Shown piece after piece: positions 1 through 11,188 of a DNA stretch of 64,000 nucleotides. Every line of letters starts with the position of its first letter. The stretch's first letter is position 1. The translations under genes and the position numbers were made by a program. Source of the DNA: Nymphaea colorata (lineage: Eukaryota; Streptophyta; Magnoliopsida; Nymphaeales; Nymphaeaceae); NCBI RefSeq assembly GCF_008831285.2, contig NC_045142.1:26859876-26923875 (forward strand), given 5' to 3'. Under the pieces are notes generated by a model. That model saw nothing but the letters and a program-made list of their open reading frames with translations, was not told the origin of the DNA and searched no databases.

Positions 1-1750
1 ATGTAAATAAAAGAAATAACCGTAAGATATTAATATAAAATATAAAAATAAGCATCTTTTTTTGTTGGTTGGTATGTGCCCACACCTGACACCTGCCTCG
101 GCCTCCGCTAAACAATGCCTTAGAAAGTTGATGTCATCGGACTTCATATCAACGCTTGGTACAGCTACCCACGCTAAACATTTTTATTTTAAAGTACCAT
201 ATTCTTATTCCAATGTAAATAAACTTTTAATTTTGCATCCGCATAATTCTTGAAATTAGGTATGGAATGAACTTATGGTATGATGATATAGTCGATTCCA
301 TGATTACAAGTTCATGGTAGCCCAAAATATAGTCAATTTTGGCTTTTTTTTTTTTTTTTTTTTGCTTCTCGGGTGCATGAAATTTCAGGCAAATATGAGG
401 TGAGTTTTAATATATATTGCTACAATATATTCTTGAATATATTCTAAAACCCATCTATCCAGCTGGATTTGCAGAGAGGACAAAAAATCTTCATTAAGCC
501 GCTACCAATCCCAGTTTCAGACTTCAGGTCACATTTAATTAGCATGTCCTATGTATTAACTCTTTATAAGTTAGAAAAATTGATTTGAGAGAAAGATGGT
601 TCACTTCAGGCCGCTCTACATGGATTTCATTGTGCATTTAAAACGATTAACTTAGCAACGACGTAGAAAAGGATCACGTACAATAGCTGCCTTAATTTAT
701 AGGGCAACTGACTGGTGAGATCCAAAATCTGGTAAATGATTAAAGCAGATCACTCGTGCAACCTTACTGTAGCTGAGAAGTGCGATTGGGGATGTTTTTT
801 CAAAACAGCAGCGGAAACGATCTCTCCTACAATATGGAATACGACATACTAACTAAAAATAGACCCAATGATTGAATGAAAGTACCCAAGTACATCATAA
901 TATATATTTGATATGGTTATTGATAGCGTGGTTGTTCAACAATTGATTCTTTTAACAGGCTTGCCGTAACTGGCACCTCCCAATCATGAACCATCTACTA
1001 CTATATCCCTCTGGGGGAAGGGGGAGAGAGAGAATTCTTTGGGGTGCTTCGTCTTCCAAAACCACTACTTATTCAAGAAAAAACTTGATCAAGAAATTCT
1101 AATGAAAAGTGGATCTACTATTTGGAAAGAGCCTATAGTAACGACATCTACGGGGCATGTGACTAGTCAACTATCTTAAGTAGACATAGCAGTTGGGCCA
1201 AACTCAAATAAGCTCAGCTAGCTTGAACTTGACTAGGACCTAAGCTCAAGGGGAGGGGGTGGAGTTCCATATGTCGAGAATGGGTGATGATGGAAGAAGG
1301 CGGCTCGTTCGACAACGGTAACAAGTTGTTGCAGTTCTTCTAAAAAATTTGAAGCAGATTCAAAATGAAAATTTTTGAAATAGAATTATAGAATAGTAAC
1401 AACCTGTTATCTGAGATTGCAAACGCTAACTAGCCAAGGTATGAGGAAAGGACTCTGGAACACAGTTTTTGGGCCCTACACTCAATACATTGTGGTTAAC
1501 CGGAACCTTCTTGTCTGCCCACATTGCTTCATCTACACAGCAGAGCTTGATTGACATGGACGTCGAGATTGTTACCATCCGCACGCCATTCTTTTTCCCC
1601 TTAATCTGCACTGGCATTGGCCGCACGCCTCTTGCACCCTGAGACCTCTAAATGGCAAGACTTACCTATTAAATGTTGCCTTCTAATCCTTGTGTAATCT
1701 GCAAGAAATGTTGAAGTTTGATCCAACTCATCCTGGACTCTCTTCCTCTT
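1..1750. other. Intergenic, no gene recognised
   Basis: AT-rich sequence upstream of the laccase gene. It contains a T-run near 342-363 and short open frames of no more than about 66 codons, none resembling a known protein. No RNA gene or clear transposon end was seen. Confidence 0.6.
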
Positions 1751-1757
1751 CGTCCTT

Positions 1758-1770
1758 ACCTACCACCTAA
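1758..1770 (+). promoter_or_regulatory. AC (lignin MYB) element before laccase
   Basis: ACCTACC at 1758-1764 is followed directly by ACCTAA. It lies about 140 bp before the laccase ATG and about 70 bp before the TATA-like box. ACCTACC is the AC-I element bound by R2R3-MYB regulators of secondary-wall and lignin genes. The match is exact and the position typical, but such a 7-mer can occur by chance. Confidence 0.45.
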
Positions 1771-1832
1771 AACGACTCAGTACCATCAACAAAAACGAGA
1801 GCCGTGTGGTTGGCTTGGTGGTTCTTAGCTTC

Positions 1833-1840
1833 CTATATAT
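1833..1840 (+). promoter_or_regulatory. TATA-like box of the laccase gene
   Basis: CTATATAT lies 62 bp before the laccase ATG at 1902, a spacing that leaves a short 5' leader. This is the best TATA-type match in the proximal promoter. Confidence 0.5.
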
Positions 1841-1901
1841 CTATGTGGAATTAAGCCTGTGTTAAACCAGTTCATCACAAACTGAAGCAATCTGCTGCGA
1901 A

Positions 1902-4900
1902 ATGGGTTGCTTCTCCCTCCGACCGCTGCTCTTGCTTGCGTTCTTCCTTCCTCTTCTTCTTCTCGTTGAGTGCAGGGTTCGCCATTACAAGTTCAACGTG
2001 AGTGAGTACAAATTTTCATAAATATTTCCGGTGGCCTGACTCCTGCTCCGTTCAACATTTGCTTTCTTGTTTTCCACCCTCTTTTCTTGCCGGGAAAATC
2101 TAGTTGGTGGTTTTACGAGATCGTTGTGTTGGAACCCAGACCAAGTGGGTGTTCACTCGGAGGTCATTGTGTCTGCTAAAGAGCATTGGGCAACTGACTG
2201 ATGCTTCCATATTTTGAACTTGTCAGAATAATTGAGTTTATATTCATTAATACAGCTGAAGTACACAGAATGCACCCTTTACTAACCTTGGTTTTTGAAT
2301 CTTGCTTTCTAAAATTGTCATTTCTAAAACTTGTTAAGCACTTGTGTACTAGCGATTATGATAATTTCGATATTTTAGTTTTTCTTTTTTTCTCTCTTTT
2401 CCTATTAAGCATGATTTAGTGAAGAGAAAAAAAATCAAACAAGAATATGGTCAGTCATATATAGCTGCTAGTTGTCAATATTACGCTTCATTTTTCTTTC
2501 GCACGTGACAAATATATCGGAGAGCGACAACAAAATCGGACCAATTTAATCTTCTGCTAGAAGAATATTCTAAACAAAACTTCGACATGTTTAAATTGCT
2601 AAATTATTGCAAAAGATGTCCTAATTTAAGTTGTTTTTTTACTTTAATGAAAATTGCTGATTTTCCCACTTCCATAAACTTGGGTGTTATAAGAATCGTG
2701 ATGTTTTGGCTTTTTGTCTATGACGTAAGTGGTTCAGATTGGTTCTTTTCTTCCTCTTTCTTTAGTTTGCTACCCATGGTTATATATGACTCAGAAAGAG
2801 TTGGGTTGAGCGGTGCAGGTTGTGAGGAGAAACTACACGAGGCTGTGCCACAGCAAGCCCATCGTCACGGTCAATGGACTTTTTCCCGGGCCGATTTTGT
2901 ACGCAAGGGAGGATGACAACGTCCTGGTGAAGGTGACGAACCACGTTAACTACAACGTCACCATCCACTGGTAAATCAGTCCATAAGCGCCGGTCGTTTT
3001 CTCGATATTTGTTGTTGAACTTTAGTCGATCGGTTGGTGCATGCCGGCCGGCGGTGATAAGTGGTGGCCGGTTTTGGTGCAAGTGCAGGCACGGGGTGAG
3101 GCAGCTGCGCACAGGCTGGTCGGACGGCCCGGCGTACATCACGCAGTGCCCCATCCGGCCGGGGCAGAGCTACACCTACAACTTCACGGTGACGGGGCAG
3201 AGGGGGACGCTCTTCTGGCACGCTCACATCCTCTGGCTCAGGGTCACCCTCCACGGCGCCATCGTCATCCTCCCCAAACTCGGCGTCCCCTACCCATTCC
3301 CCAAGCCCCACGACGAGGTCGTCGTCCTCCTCGGTCTGCTCTCTCCCTCCTTCTCTCTTTACACACACATTCGTCTTTGATTTGTACGCAGAGTCCATTT
3401 TAACGTTTCCTGAAAAGTGGGTTTTGTTATTTCTTCTTTCTAATGTAGGTGAATGGTGGAATTCCGACGTGGAAGCCGTGATCAACGAGGCATTGGCTTC
3501 CGGCCGGGCGCCCAACGTCTCAGATGCTCACACGATCAATGGCTACCCCGGCCCCATGCCTGGCTGCCCTTCCAAAGGTAACCAGGCGATCGATGTATCG
3601 CCATTACACTTAGTAGCATCTACATAAGAGAGTAAAATGATTACTTTGGTGCGTATGGCGGTGGTTGTTAAAGTGGAACTCCCATCAAAGTAATGGCTGT
3701 TGATCTGGATCAATTAAAATTATGAAACCACCAGACTGATCATGAATCATGAAGAAGCCTATATCCTTTAGCCAGTAGATCTTGTTAGATGAATTTGCTT
3801 CTCGTTATACAATACCAACAATAAATTTGTACCCGAAGCTTGCTAGAAAAAGGCACACAAAAGATCCGTATCTCTTAAAGGCCCCTATACTAGAATGAGC
3901 TCATGTTATTAAAAGTACTTACGGTTACAGATATTTTTACAATACATCTGCTGCATATTTGACTGAATTAACAACAGTAGCCATGACTGACGATGCAATT
4001 CAGGAGAGTTCAAATTGGAGGTAGATCCAGGGAAGACTTACCTTCTCCGAATAATCAACGCTGCTCTCAATGAGGAGCTCTTCTTTGGGGTCTCCCAGCA
4101 CAATCTGACAGTAGTGGAGGTGGACGCCGCCTATGTCAAGCCCTTCTCAACCAACACCATCGTCATCAGCCCTGGCCAGACCACCAACGTCCTCCTCCAC
4201 ACCAATCAAGGGGGCGGAGGCCGCTTCATGGTCGCCGCCAGCACTTTCTTGGACACCATGATCGTCGCCGTCGACAATGCTACCGCGACGGGAGTCGTCC
4301 ATTACAAGGGCACGACGGACTCCGTCGCCACCACCTTCCAGGTATCCCTCCCGTCCAGGAACTCCACCAATGAAGCCAACAAGTTCATCGAATCCCTCCA
4401 CAGCCTCAACTCCAAAGAGTACCCGGCCGCCGTGCCGCAGAGGATCGACCACTCGCTTCTCTTCACGGTGGGCCTTGGCATCCAGCCTTGCCCGACGTGC
4501 ATGAACGGCAGCAGGGCGGCGGCTTCCATCAACAACATCTCCTTCGTACTGCCCACGACCGCTTTGTTGCAGGCTCATTACTTCAACGTCTCCGGCGTCT
4601 TCACCGACGATTTCCCGGCGAAGCCACCGGTGGCCTTCAACTACACAGGAACTCCGCCGACCAACATCGTGGCCGCCAATGGGACCAGACTTTACAGGCT
4701 TCCATTCAACTCCACTGTGGAGCTCGTACTTCAGGACACCAGCTTCATAGCCCCGGAAAGCCACCCTGTTCACCTCCATGGATTCAATTTCTTCGCCGTT
4801 GGCCACGGAATCGGGAACTTCGATCCCAAGAACGATCCGAAGAAGTACAATCTTGTGGATGCTGTTGAGCGGAACACGATTGGTGTGCCCTCCGGGGGAT

Positions 4901-5198
4901 GGACCGCTATCAGATTTCGAGCTGATAATCCTGGTAAGCTCCACTTCTCATTGAATTAATTCATGAACTTGTTCGTCTTTTTAGATGAAGAGCAAAAACA
5001 CAGCTCAAAGGCATGAATGGAATTCCTGTAACTAAGTTGGATATTGACTGCGTTTGCTTGGATGCAGGGGTTTGGTTTATGCATTGCCATTTGGAGGTAC
5101 ACACAACATGGGGATTGAAGATGGCTTTCATTGTGGATGATGGCAAAGGGCCGAACCAGTCCCTGCTACCACCACCAAGTGATTTGCCTACTTGCTGA
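1902..5198 (+). CDS. LAC: Laccase (multicopper oxidase), six exons
   Basis: Apoplastic blue copper oxidase that oxidises monolignols to radicals for lignin polymerisation. Exons by GT-AG fit: 1902-1997, 2819-2970, 3089-3333, 3449-3577, 4004-4933, 5068-5198. The internal lengths 152, 245 and 129 bp are the conserved plant laccase exon sizes. The product is 560 aa, normal for the family. Residues 1-24 form a hydrophobic signal peptide. All copper ligands are visible: HWH (82-84), WHAH (126-129), HPVHLH (461-466) and HCHLEVH (523-529), with Cys524 and an axial Leu534. The tail (WGLKMAF, then [10 protein letters not shown]) resembles the LAC4/LAC11 side of the family. Many NxS/T sites fit secretion. 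It converges with the proline-rich gene at 6.3-8.4 kb. No break was seen, and the start follows a short TATA-bearing leader. The exact laccase subgroup is inference. Confidence 0.95.
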
Positions 5199-6287
5199 GG
5201 ACTCAGATCCAACCAATCCATACCTGGAAGAAGAAAGCATGTTAGATAAATGGGCGCCAACTTATGCCTGATCCACAATCGTGGCATTTATAGTTTAATC
5301 ACGATGTCGTTCTTATGCTTTTTTTGTTTGTAATAATGTCGACCTTAGACATTTTTTTTTTGTTAGCGGCCGAATTAAAATAGATTTGAGTATGAAAGAA
5401 AGCAATTGCAGTTAACCCTTGAAATTCACATATTTTCAAGGCTTTGTGCTGCCATTGATCATAAGAGCGGTCATTCAAGTTTTCGGTTAATTTCATCAAT
5501 TAAACCAACCGAAAGTCTTGTACTGGCAACCCTCTTGCATGTACCACATGCGGTTGTAAGAGACTATATCTACCAATAGTGAATAAAATCAAAATTTTTT
5601 GTGGTTTTGCACATTTCATGAAGTTACTATTTCTTAATGTATAATCAAACCTGAAAGAGGGCATTGTTGCTCCTGTATGATTTATGTTTCGTCTTTGTTT
5701 TCATTAATTGTTTCAAAAACTGATCTATAGATTATAGATGTATAAATCCATGAATTTGTATACCACCAATGCATCAAGAGTTTATTTTTGAAGGTCGGGT
5801 GGAAGAAATATTTTGCTTTATTTGTGCATAGGGTAAAAGTGCTCATTTTCATGTTGTTTTAACCATATCTTCACTTTTGTAGCTTAATCATTCAGTTTGT
5901 TTGAGCCCGTTTTTCCCAACAAAGAGACCGGATACATCTAATTTCAGAAATAAAAATTGTAAAGAATCAAAAGAAATTGAGGAAGCTTAATAAGAATCAC
6001 ATGATCGACAAAGCAAATGCAATGTGTTGTATGGCCTCTTCGGTGGAGTTAGTCTTAAAATTGTACTTCATGCACATGAAAAGAACGTATTTTATTGTCT
6101 TATTGGTCATTAATCGAACCCCAAACAACTGACTGCATGGTCCGAAACATGCACTGGTCACATGCTTATTTTATTCTTGGAGATCAGCGAGAAAGGAGGA
6201 CAGACTTTATGTATGTTGGGCCCGATTCCTGGCCAACACAATCCGAAGCAACAGCAAAGATGGTTCGGACCCTGACGCACCCAACTC
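5199..6287. other. Intergenic between convergent genes
   Basis: Laccase 3' untranslated region and AT-rich spacer, followed by the 3' flank of the minus-strand proline-rich gene. No further gene or repeat was recognised. Confidence 0.6.
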
Positions 6288-8402
6288 CTATTGGCCGGCG
6301 TGAGGAGTCTTTGGGCCGTCGGACTCAGGGGGGTGCTCATCGTGCTTGTGGCCATGGTGTGGCTTGAAGCTAGTGCGCTTGCCGGTCAGACCAAGGTGGA
6401 CCCCCGGGTTGTTGTGAGCGCAGTTGCACCCCACCATGATGGAGTTGTTCACCGTCTGGACGTTGCTGTTGACTATGGCCGAAACAGGCTGAAGATGACG
6501 ACGATGACGGCGAAGATGGTGATGGTCCTGTTCGTTATGCGTCAGCCCCTCGTCTTTTCCTCCAGACTGGCCTTTCTCTTCTTCCTTCTTCTCACTCTCG
6601 TCCTCGTCCGTGACCCTTCGCCCTTCCCGGCCACCGGAGACTAGGTCCATGGTGGCTCCCTTGTTGTCACCTGAGATGGTGACCGCTCCAATTCCGTGGT
6701 CATGCAAGTCAAGTATGGGAACTATTCGGCCACCTTTCACCTTCGGATCTGGGATGGTTTCCTTGAACCTGACATGTGGTGGCGGGGAATGGTCGCTCCT
6801 TCCTGTTCCGGCGACGGCGCCTGAATAGGAAGGCGGTGCATCATTTTTTGGGAGGACCATCTTGACGTCCTTGGTTTCGTTTTCGCCGACCTGGGGCTTC
6901 GACTCCTTGCCGAGTGTTCCTGTTTCTTTTTTCACAATTTTTTCAGTCTCAGGCTGGAGCTTCACAATAGCAGAAACAACAGAGTCAGTATATATAGGAG
7001 GATGTGGCTGTTCTCGGGTAGGTGGTGGCGGTGGGGAGCGAGTGCCCGAGTCCGGTGATGGTGGCTGCGGGATTGACACTGGAGGAGGTTTGAAGACTGA
7101 TTTTGGCTGAGTGGAAGAAGGACGAGACGCTTCGGTTCCCTCCTGGAGTTGCGGCCAGGAGGGAGCGTGCATTGGGTCGGCTGCAGGCGGAGGTGACCGA
7201 CTGTGAAGCGGAGAAGTTGGGGTTGGTGGAGATGGCTTTGGTGTTGGAGATGGAGGCTGTTGGGAAACTTGGGGTTGCGGCAGCGTTAGTTGCATTATCT
7301 GCTGGGCTGGTGTAGATTGGGTCGTCGGTCGAGTTTCCGGAGGCACCGGTGCTGGTGGAGGTAGAGGTTGAGGCGGGGTCCTTGTGGAGTCTAATGGTTG
7401 GGAAGCTTGGGGTTGGGGCGGCGAAGGTGATGATGATCGTAGTTGTGTAGGTGATGGGGGTGTTGGTGGTGCTGGTTTGGTGGCCGGAGGCTGGGGTACT
7501 GATTGAGGCGGTTGTGTGGCTGGTGCTTTAGGCTGAGGTGCTGATGCTAGTAGTACTGGTTCTGGCGATTGTGTGGCTGGTTCTTTAGGCGGAGGTACTG
7601 ACGCTGGTGGTGCAGTTTCAGGCGGCTGCTTGGCGGGTGATTTAGGCGGAGGTGATGATACTGGTGGTGCTGGTTCAGGCGGTTGTGTGACTGATGCTTT
7701 AGGCGGAGGTGGTGATGATACTGGTGGTGCTGGTTCAGGCGGTTGTGTGACCGATGCGTTAGGCGGAGGTGGTGTCGCTAATGATGCTGAAGCCGCTGTG
7801 GGTTGAGGTAGCATTGGATCTGGTAGTGCCCGTGGAGGAAATGGCGCTTGTGGTCCGGGTGCTGGCCTTGATGGAATTGGAGGCGGTGGTGCTGGCGGAG
7901 CCGAACGTGAAAGTTGTGCTGGTATGGGAGATGGCACTAATGGCTCTCGTTCTGGCGCTGGTGGAGGTGCGGGTGGAGTTGATGGCCCCAGTGGTGCTGG
8001 TGCTGGTGCTGGTGCAGGTGGAGTTGGTGGCGCTTGTGTTGCTGGAGCTGGCCGCTCTGGTGGAGCCAATGGTGCCTGTTGTGCTGCTGACGGCTCTGTT
8101 GGAGGCGAGCGTGCAGCTGGGGAAGGTTGTGTTGCTATTGGCACTGGCCTTGGCGCAGGTGCTGGCTGTTGTGGGACTTGGGGTGACGGTGCCGTTGCAG
8201 TTGTTGCCGGAGGCGGTGCAACTAGTGGTTTTGGTTCTGGAGCTGGGGGTGGTGGCGCTGAGACTGGGGTAGGAGGTGGTGGCGCTGGAGTTTCTGGTGG
8301 CAGCACTGGCATAGATTGGGGCGGCAACGTTGGCGCAGTTCGTGGTGGTCGATCAATCAATTGAGTGGCGAGCCTGAGCCACGGTGGTCGATTCTGCGCC
8401 AT
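6288..8402 (-). CDS. Long proline-rich protein, single exon
   Basis: Single open frame of 704 aa. I start at the ATG ending at 8400 (MAQNRPPW), which has a G-rich context (GGGATGG); no ATG lies closer upstream in frame. About residues 20-480 are dominated by Pro, Ala, Ser, Thr and Gln. They include five to six copies of a 20-residue repeat of the type ASVTQPPEPAPPVSSPPPP (DNA period 60-63 bp, about 7.5-7.8 kb). After this comes a non-repetitive part: a Lys/Glu-rich stretch, then VGCNCAHNNPGVHLGL and a His-rich tail ending near HAGQ. No signal peptide is visible, so this is not a classical secreted extensin. The C-terminal pattern (VNNSI..C.C.H..PGVHL) recalls plant proteins annotated as proline-rich or hydroxyproline-rich family, but the function is unknown. 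Codon use and the length without stops support a real gene. The opposite-strand frames over it are shadows. Confidence 0.75.
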   Translation of the reverse strand: MAQNRPPWLRLATQLIDRPPRTAPTLPPQSMPVLPPETPAPPPPTPVSAPPPPAPEPKPLVAPPPATTATAPSPQVPQQPAPAPRPVPIATQPSPAARSPPTEPSAAQQAPLAPPERPAPATQAPPTPPAPAPAPAPLGPSTPPAPPPAPEREPLVPSPIPAQLSRSAPPAPPPPIPSRPAPGPQAPFPPRALPDPMLPQPTAASASLATPPPPNASVTQPPEPAPPVSSPPPPKASVTQPPEPAPPVSSPPPKSPAKQPPETAPPASVPPPKEPATQSPEPVLLASAPQPKAPATQPPQSVPQPPATKPAPPTPPSPTQLRSSSPSPPQPQASQPLDSTRTPPQPLPPPAPVPPETRPTTQSTPAQQIMQLTLPQPQVSQQPPSPTPKPSPPTPTSPLHSRSPPPAADPMHAPSWPQLQEGTEASRPSSTQPKSVFKPPPVSIPQPPSPDSGTRSPPPPPTREQPHPPIYTDSVVSAIVKLQPETEKIVKKETGTLGKESKPQVGENETKDVKMVLPKNDAPPSYSGAVAGTGRSDHSPPPHVRFKETIPDPKVKGGRIVPILDLHDHGIGAVTISGDNKGATMDLVSGGREGRRVTDEDESEKKEEEKGQSGGKDEGLTHNEQDHHHLRRHRRHLQPVSAIVNSNVQTVNNSIMVGCNCAHNNPGVHLGLTGKRTSFKPHHGHKHDEHPPESDGPKTPHAGQ

Positions 8403-9300
8403 CCCCTTCAACCTAGACCAAAGATCCAGAGATGCAAGAGAGGGAAAGAGGGAGAGGAAGAGAGCGAGAGTCTGTTTAGATAAATTGCTGCCGGACCAGA
8501 CGATCCAATCTGTATAAAAGGAGAGATAGAGGCATCAGATTCTGCAGAGAAAGAAGACAAGCAAGGAATTGCTGCAGCTTCCCTCCTCTTCAAAGCATTG
8601 AATCAGACAGAGGAATCGATGATTTGGCGAATAAGCTTCTGGCCGTACGGCGGATGCTTGTCCCAAATCTTCCAATGACTCCATGATTCCATGGCCGATT
8701 CTTCGCCATTACGACCATGAAGGGGGAACGCTGAAATGGTGGAGACGCCTGCATCACTTTTCTTTCTTATTCCTTCTGCATGTAGAAGACCCTCCTAACA
8801 ACCATCGCCATCTATGTCTTCTCTTGCAAGCACAAGCAAGGTTATTCCATCCTTCTAATTCTTCCCGAATCTCTCTCTGCTCCATCAGCGCGCGTAGGAG
8901 AATATGGAATTCTTTCTATGTTCAGCTGAGACCTAACGATCAGATTTCTTGACACATAGGGAAGACTCTGAACGCACAAGTGACAGAACTATGATTACAA
9001 ACTTTTAGCTACGTAAAAAGGAAAGCTAATATTGCGACCTTCATATCCCAAATGAAATTACTGCACTTCCACTGGATCTGTAGGTGGGTTCGCGGCCTCC
9101 CTCAATTATCTTTTTCGCTATTTGAGTGGAAATTTTTATTAGTGGAGGCTCCGGCTTTCCCGGTGCATGAGTCTATTGAAGAATGATAAAGTTAAATATG
9201 AAGACAAGGAAAGGCTGAAATGAAGAAAGATCAAAACTAAGTTTGAAACGCTACATTCTTGGAGCTACGCATAAAGGCAGTCCCCATTGTCTAACTAATA
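8403..9300. other. 5' flank of the proline-rich gene; no other gene
   Basis: Pyrimidine-rich (on the minus strand) probable 5' leader and promoter of the proline-rich gene up to about 8.65 kb, then sequence with no recognised feature. Confidence 0.5.
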
Positions 9301-10320
9301 GTAAACGGTAGTGTTATCACCCTAATTTTTTTCAAAAAAGGGTGTATTTCATTTTTACAATTATTTCATTTGGATTTAATCCTGGGCCTTAAGCTCAATC
9401 CTAAACCAATGTGTTTTTGAGCTTAAATCACTTACTGAAATGCGTCGGCGACCAATTGAACTGAAGCTGGGTTTAAAATGGGTTTGGAGTCACTCAAAAC
9501 TAAGTCGGCCAGCCATTTGTAATGAAAACCTTTTTTATACATTTTAAATTAAAAAAAGTTGTTTTATGCTTCTTATATAAACAACCTTTTTTTTTATTTT
9601 TTTTTATTTTGTTATTTAAAAAAAATCGCACGTCGCGTGCAATCGTGCAACGCGCGGTCGTGCATGACCATGCGGCCCATAGCCACAAGCAAACGCGCAT
9701 CTCGCTGACGTGCGTTGTGCCGAAACTCTCCATTTTAGTGAAAAACCGCCTCTTGGAGGCCGGTTTTTGCCTCGTTGAGTGGGCATTGCCCAGCCCACAC
9801 CCCAAAGGGCTGTTTGCAAGGCTAGTGGCCAATCTCACTTTATCTAAGTCCATTTAAAAAAATTTAAAATTGTTCAAAAATATTTAAAATTTGCATGAAA
9901 ATCTTGTTAAATTTAAAAAATTCAAATTTTGAGTTTTGACTCCAAAACTTCCTATAAATACCCCCACAATCCTGCGTCTTAGACATGGGTTAACTCTTGG
10001 GGGAATTTCTAACGATTCTTTACTTGATGATTTGATTCTTCTTCTCTATTTATCTTCTTCTTCTTCTTTAAGGGAGAGAACATAAGATGATATTAGAGGT
10101 ATGTAATCCTTATTTCATTTTCATTTTTCGTTTACCCTTGCTACCTTTCCATGGCCATATAAGAAGGCTCTAAAGACCTTCTATCCCTATCAAGAGCTAC
10201 TCTTGAGTGCATCGAAAATATGAGCAAGGCGAAATCGATTTCATTTCTTCATTTATTTTCAAAAATATGCTTGTTATATTGCTTTACTAATCATATATGC
10301 TTGAGATGATGTTCATACGT

Positions 10321-10504
10321 GATATACTAATTTCTTTTATTAATGGGCAAATACACAGCGAGAATAAGTGTTTGAGTTGAGATTTCTTCATCTTATGTTG
10401 ATTTTTGAGGTTGATATACTAATTTCTTTGATTAATGGGCAAATACACAGCGAGAGTAAGTGTTTGAGTTGAGATTTCTTCATCTTATGTTGATTTTTGA
10501 GGTT
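10321..10504. repeat. Tandem duplication, 2 x 92 bp
   Basis: 10321-10412 and 10413-10504 match at all but two positions. Both begin GATATACTAATTTCTTT and end with TTTTTGAGGTT. The near-identity implies a recent duplication. Confidence 0.9.
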
Positions 10505-11094
10505 GAGACTTGTCCAACTCAGAAAAGCTTTTCACGAATATGAATATGTTAAAATGCATTTTCATGTCATTCTTACACTTAATTTTTTCTTTAATCACCC
10601 GATTAAAGACCCCAATGAGTGCTTTCTTACGTTGTTCTTCATTTCATGAATGTTTAATTTTCTTCTATACCCAATAGTGGAGAAAATATATTCCTTTGTA
10701 ACAAACAATCATGATTTATGTTCACATACAAAAATATTTAAAATCATATTTTTCAAAAGATTTTCAACAAGAGCACCCTTTAATGAGACTTTGAAGACTT
10801 AACTTAAGATTTTGTATGAATCCAAGTTCCTCTCCGGTGTATATAAAAATTGAAGTCAGATATTCTCAAGTCATTTCTTAACTTTAATTCTCATGAAGAC
10901 ATTATGTGTATATACATGTTATATATGTATACATGCACATGACTATCTGTCTTTGTTTTTTGATTTGACATATTCTTTTACAGACTCTCGTAACACTTGT
11001 ATTTCATTCTAAAATCTCTCTCTTTCTAAATCTTCTTCACCCTCTCTATTTGATTTAAACTTCCTCTTTGCAAGCTTTCATATACGTATTTGTA

Positions 11095-11186
<92 letters not shown>
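11095..11186. repeat. (TG)n(TA)n microsatellite
   Basis: About 10 TG units followed by more than 30 TA units. The Tyr/Ile-alternating open frames across it on both strands are artefacts of the repeat. Confidence 0.95.

Positions 11187-11188
<2 letters not shown>

Noticed and set aside
6291-8364. Several Gly/Val/Leu-rich plus-strand frames
   Set aside because: They are complements of the proline codons in the proline-rich gene.
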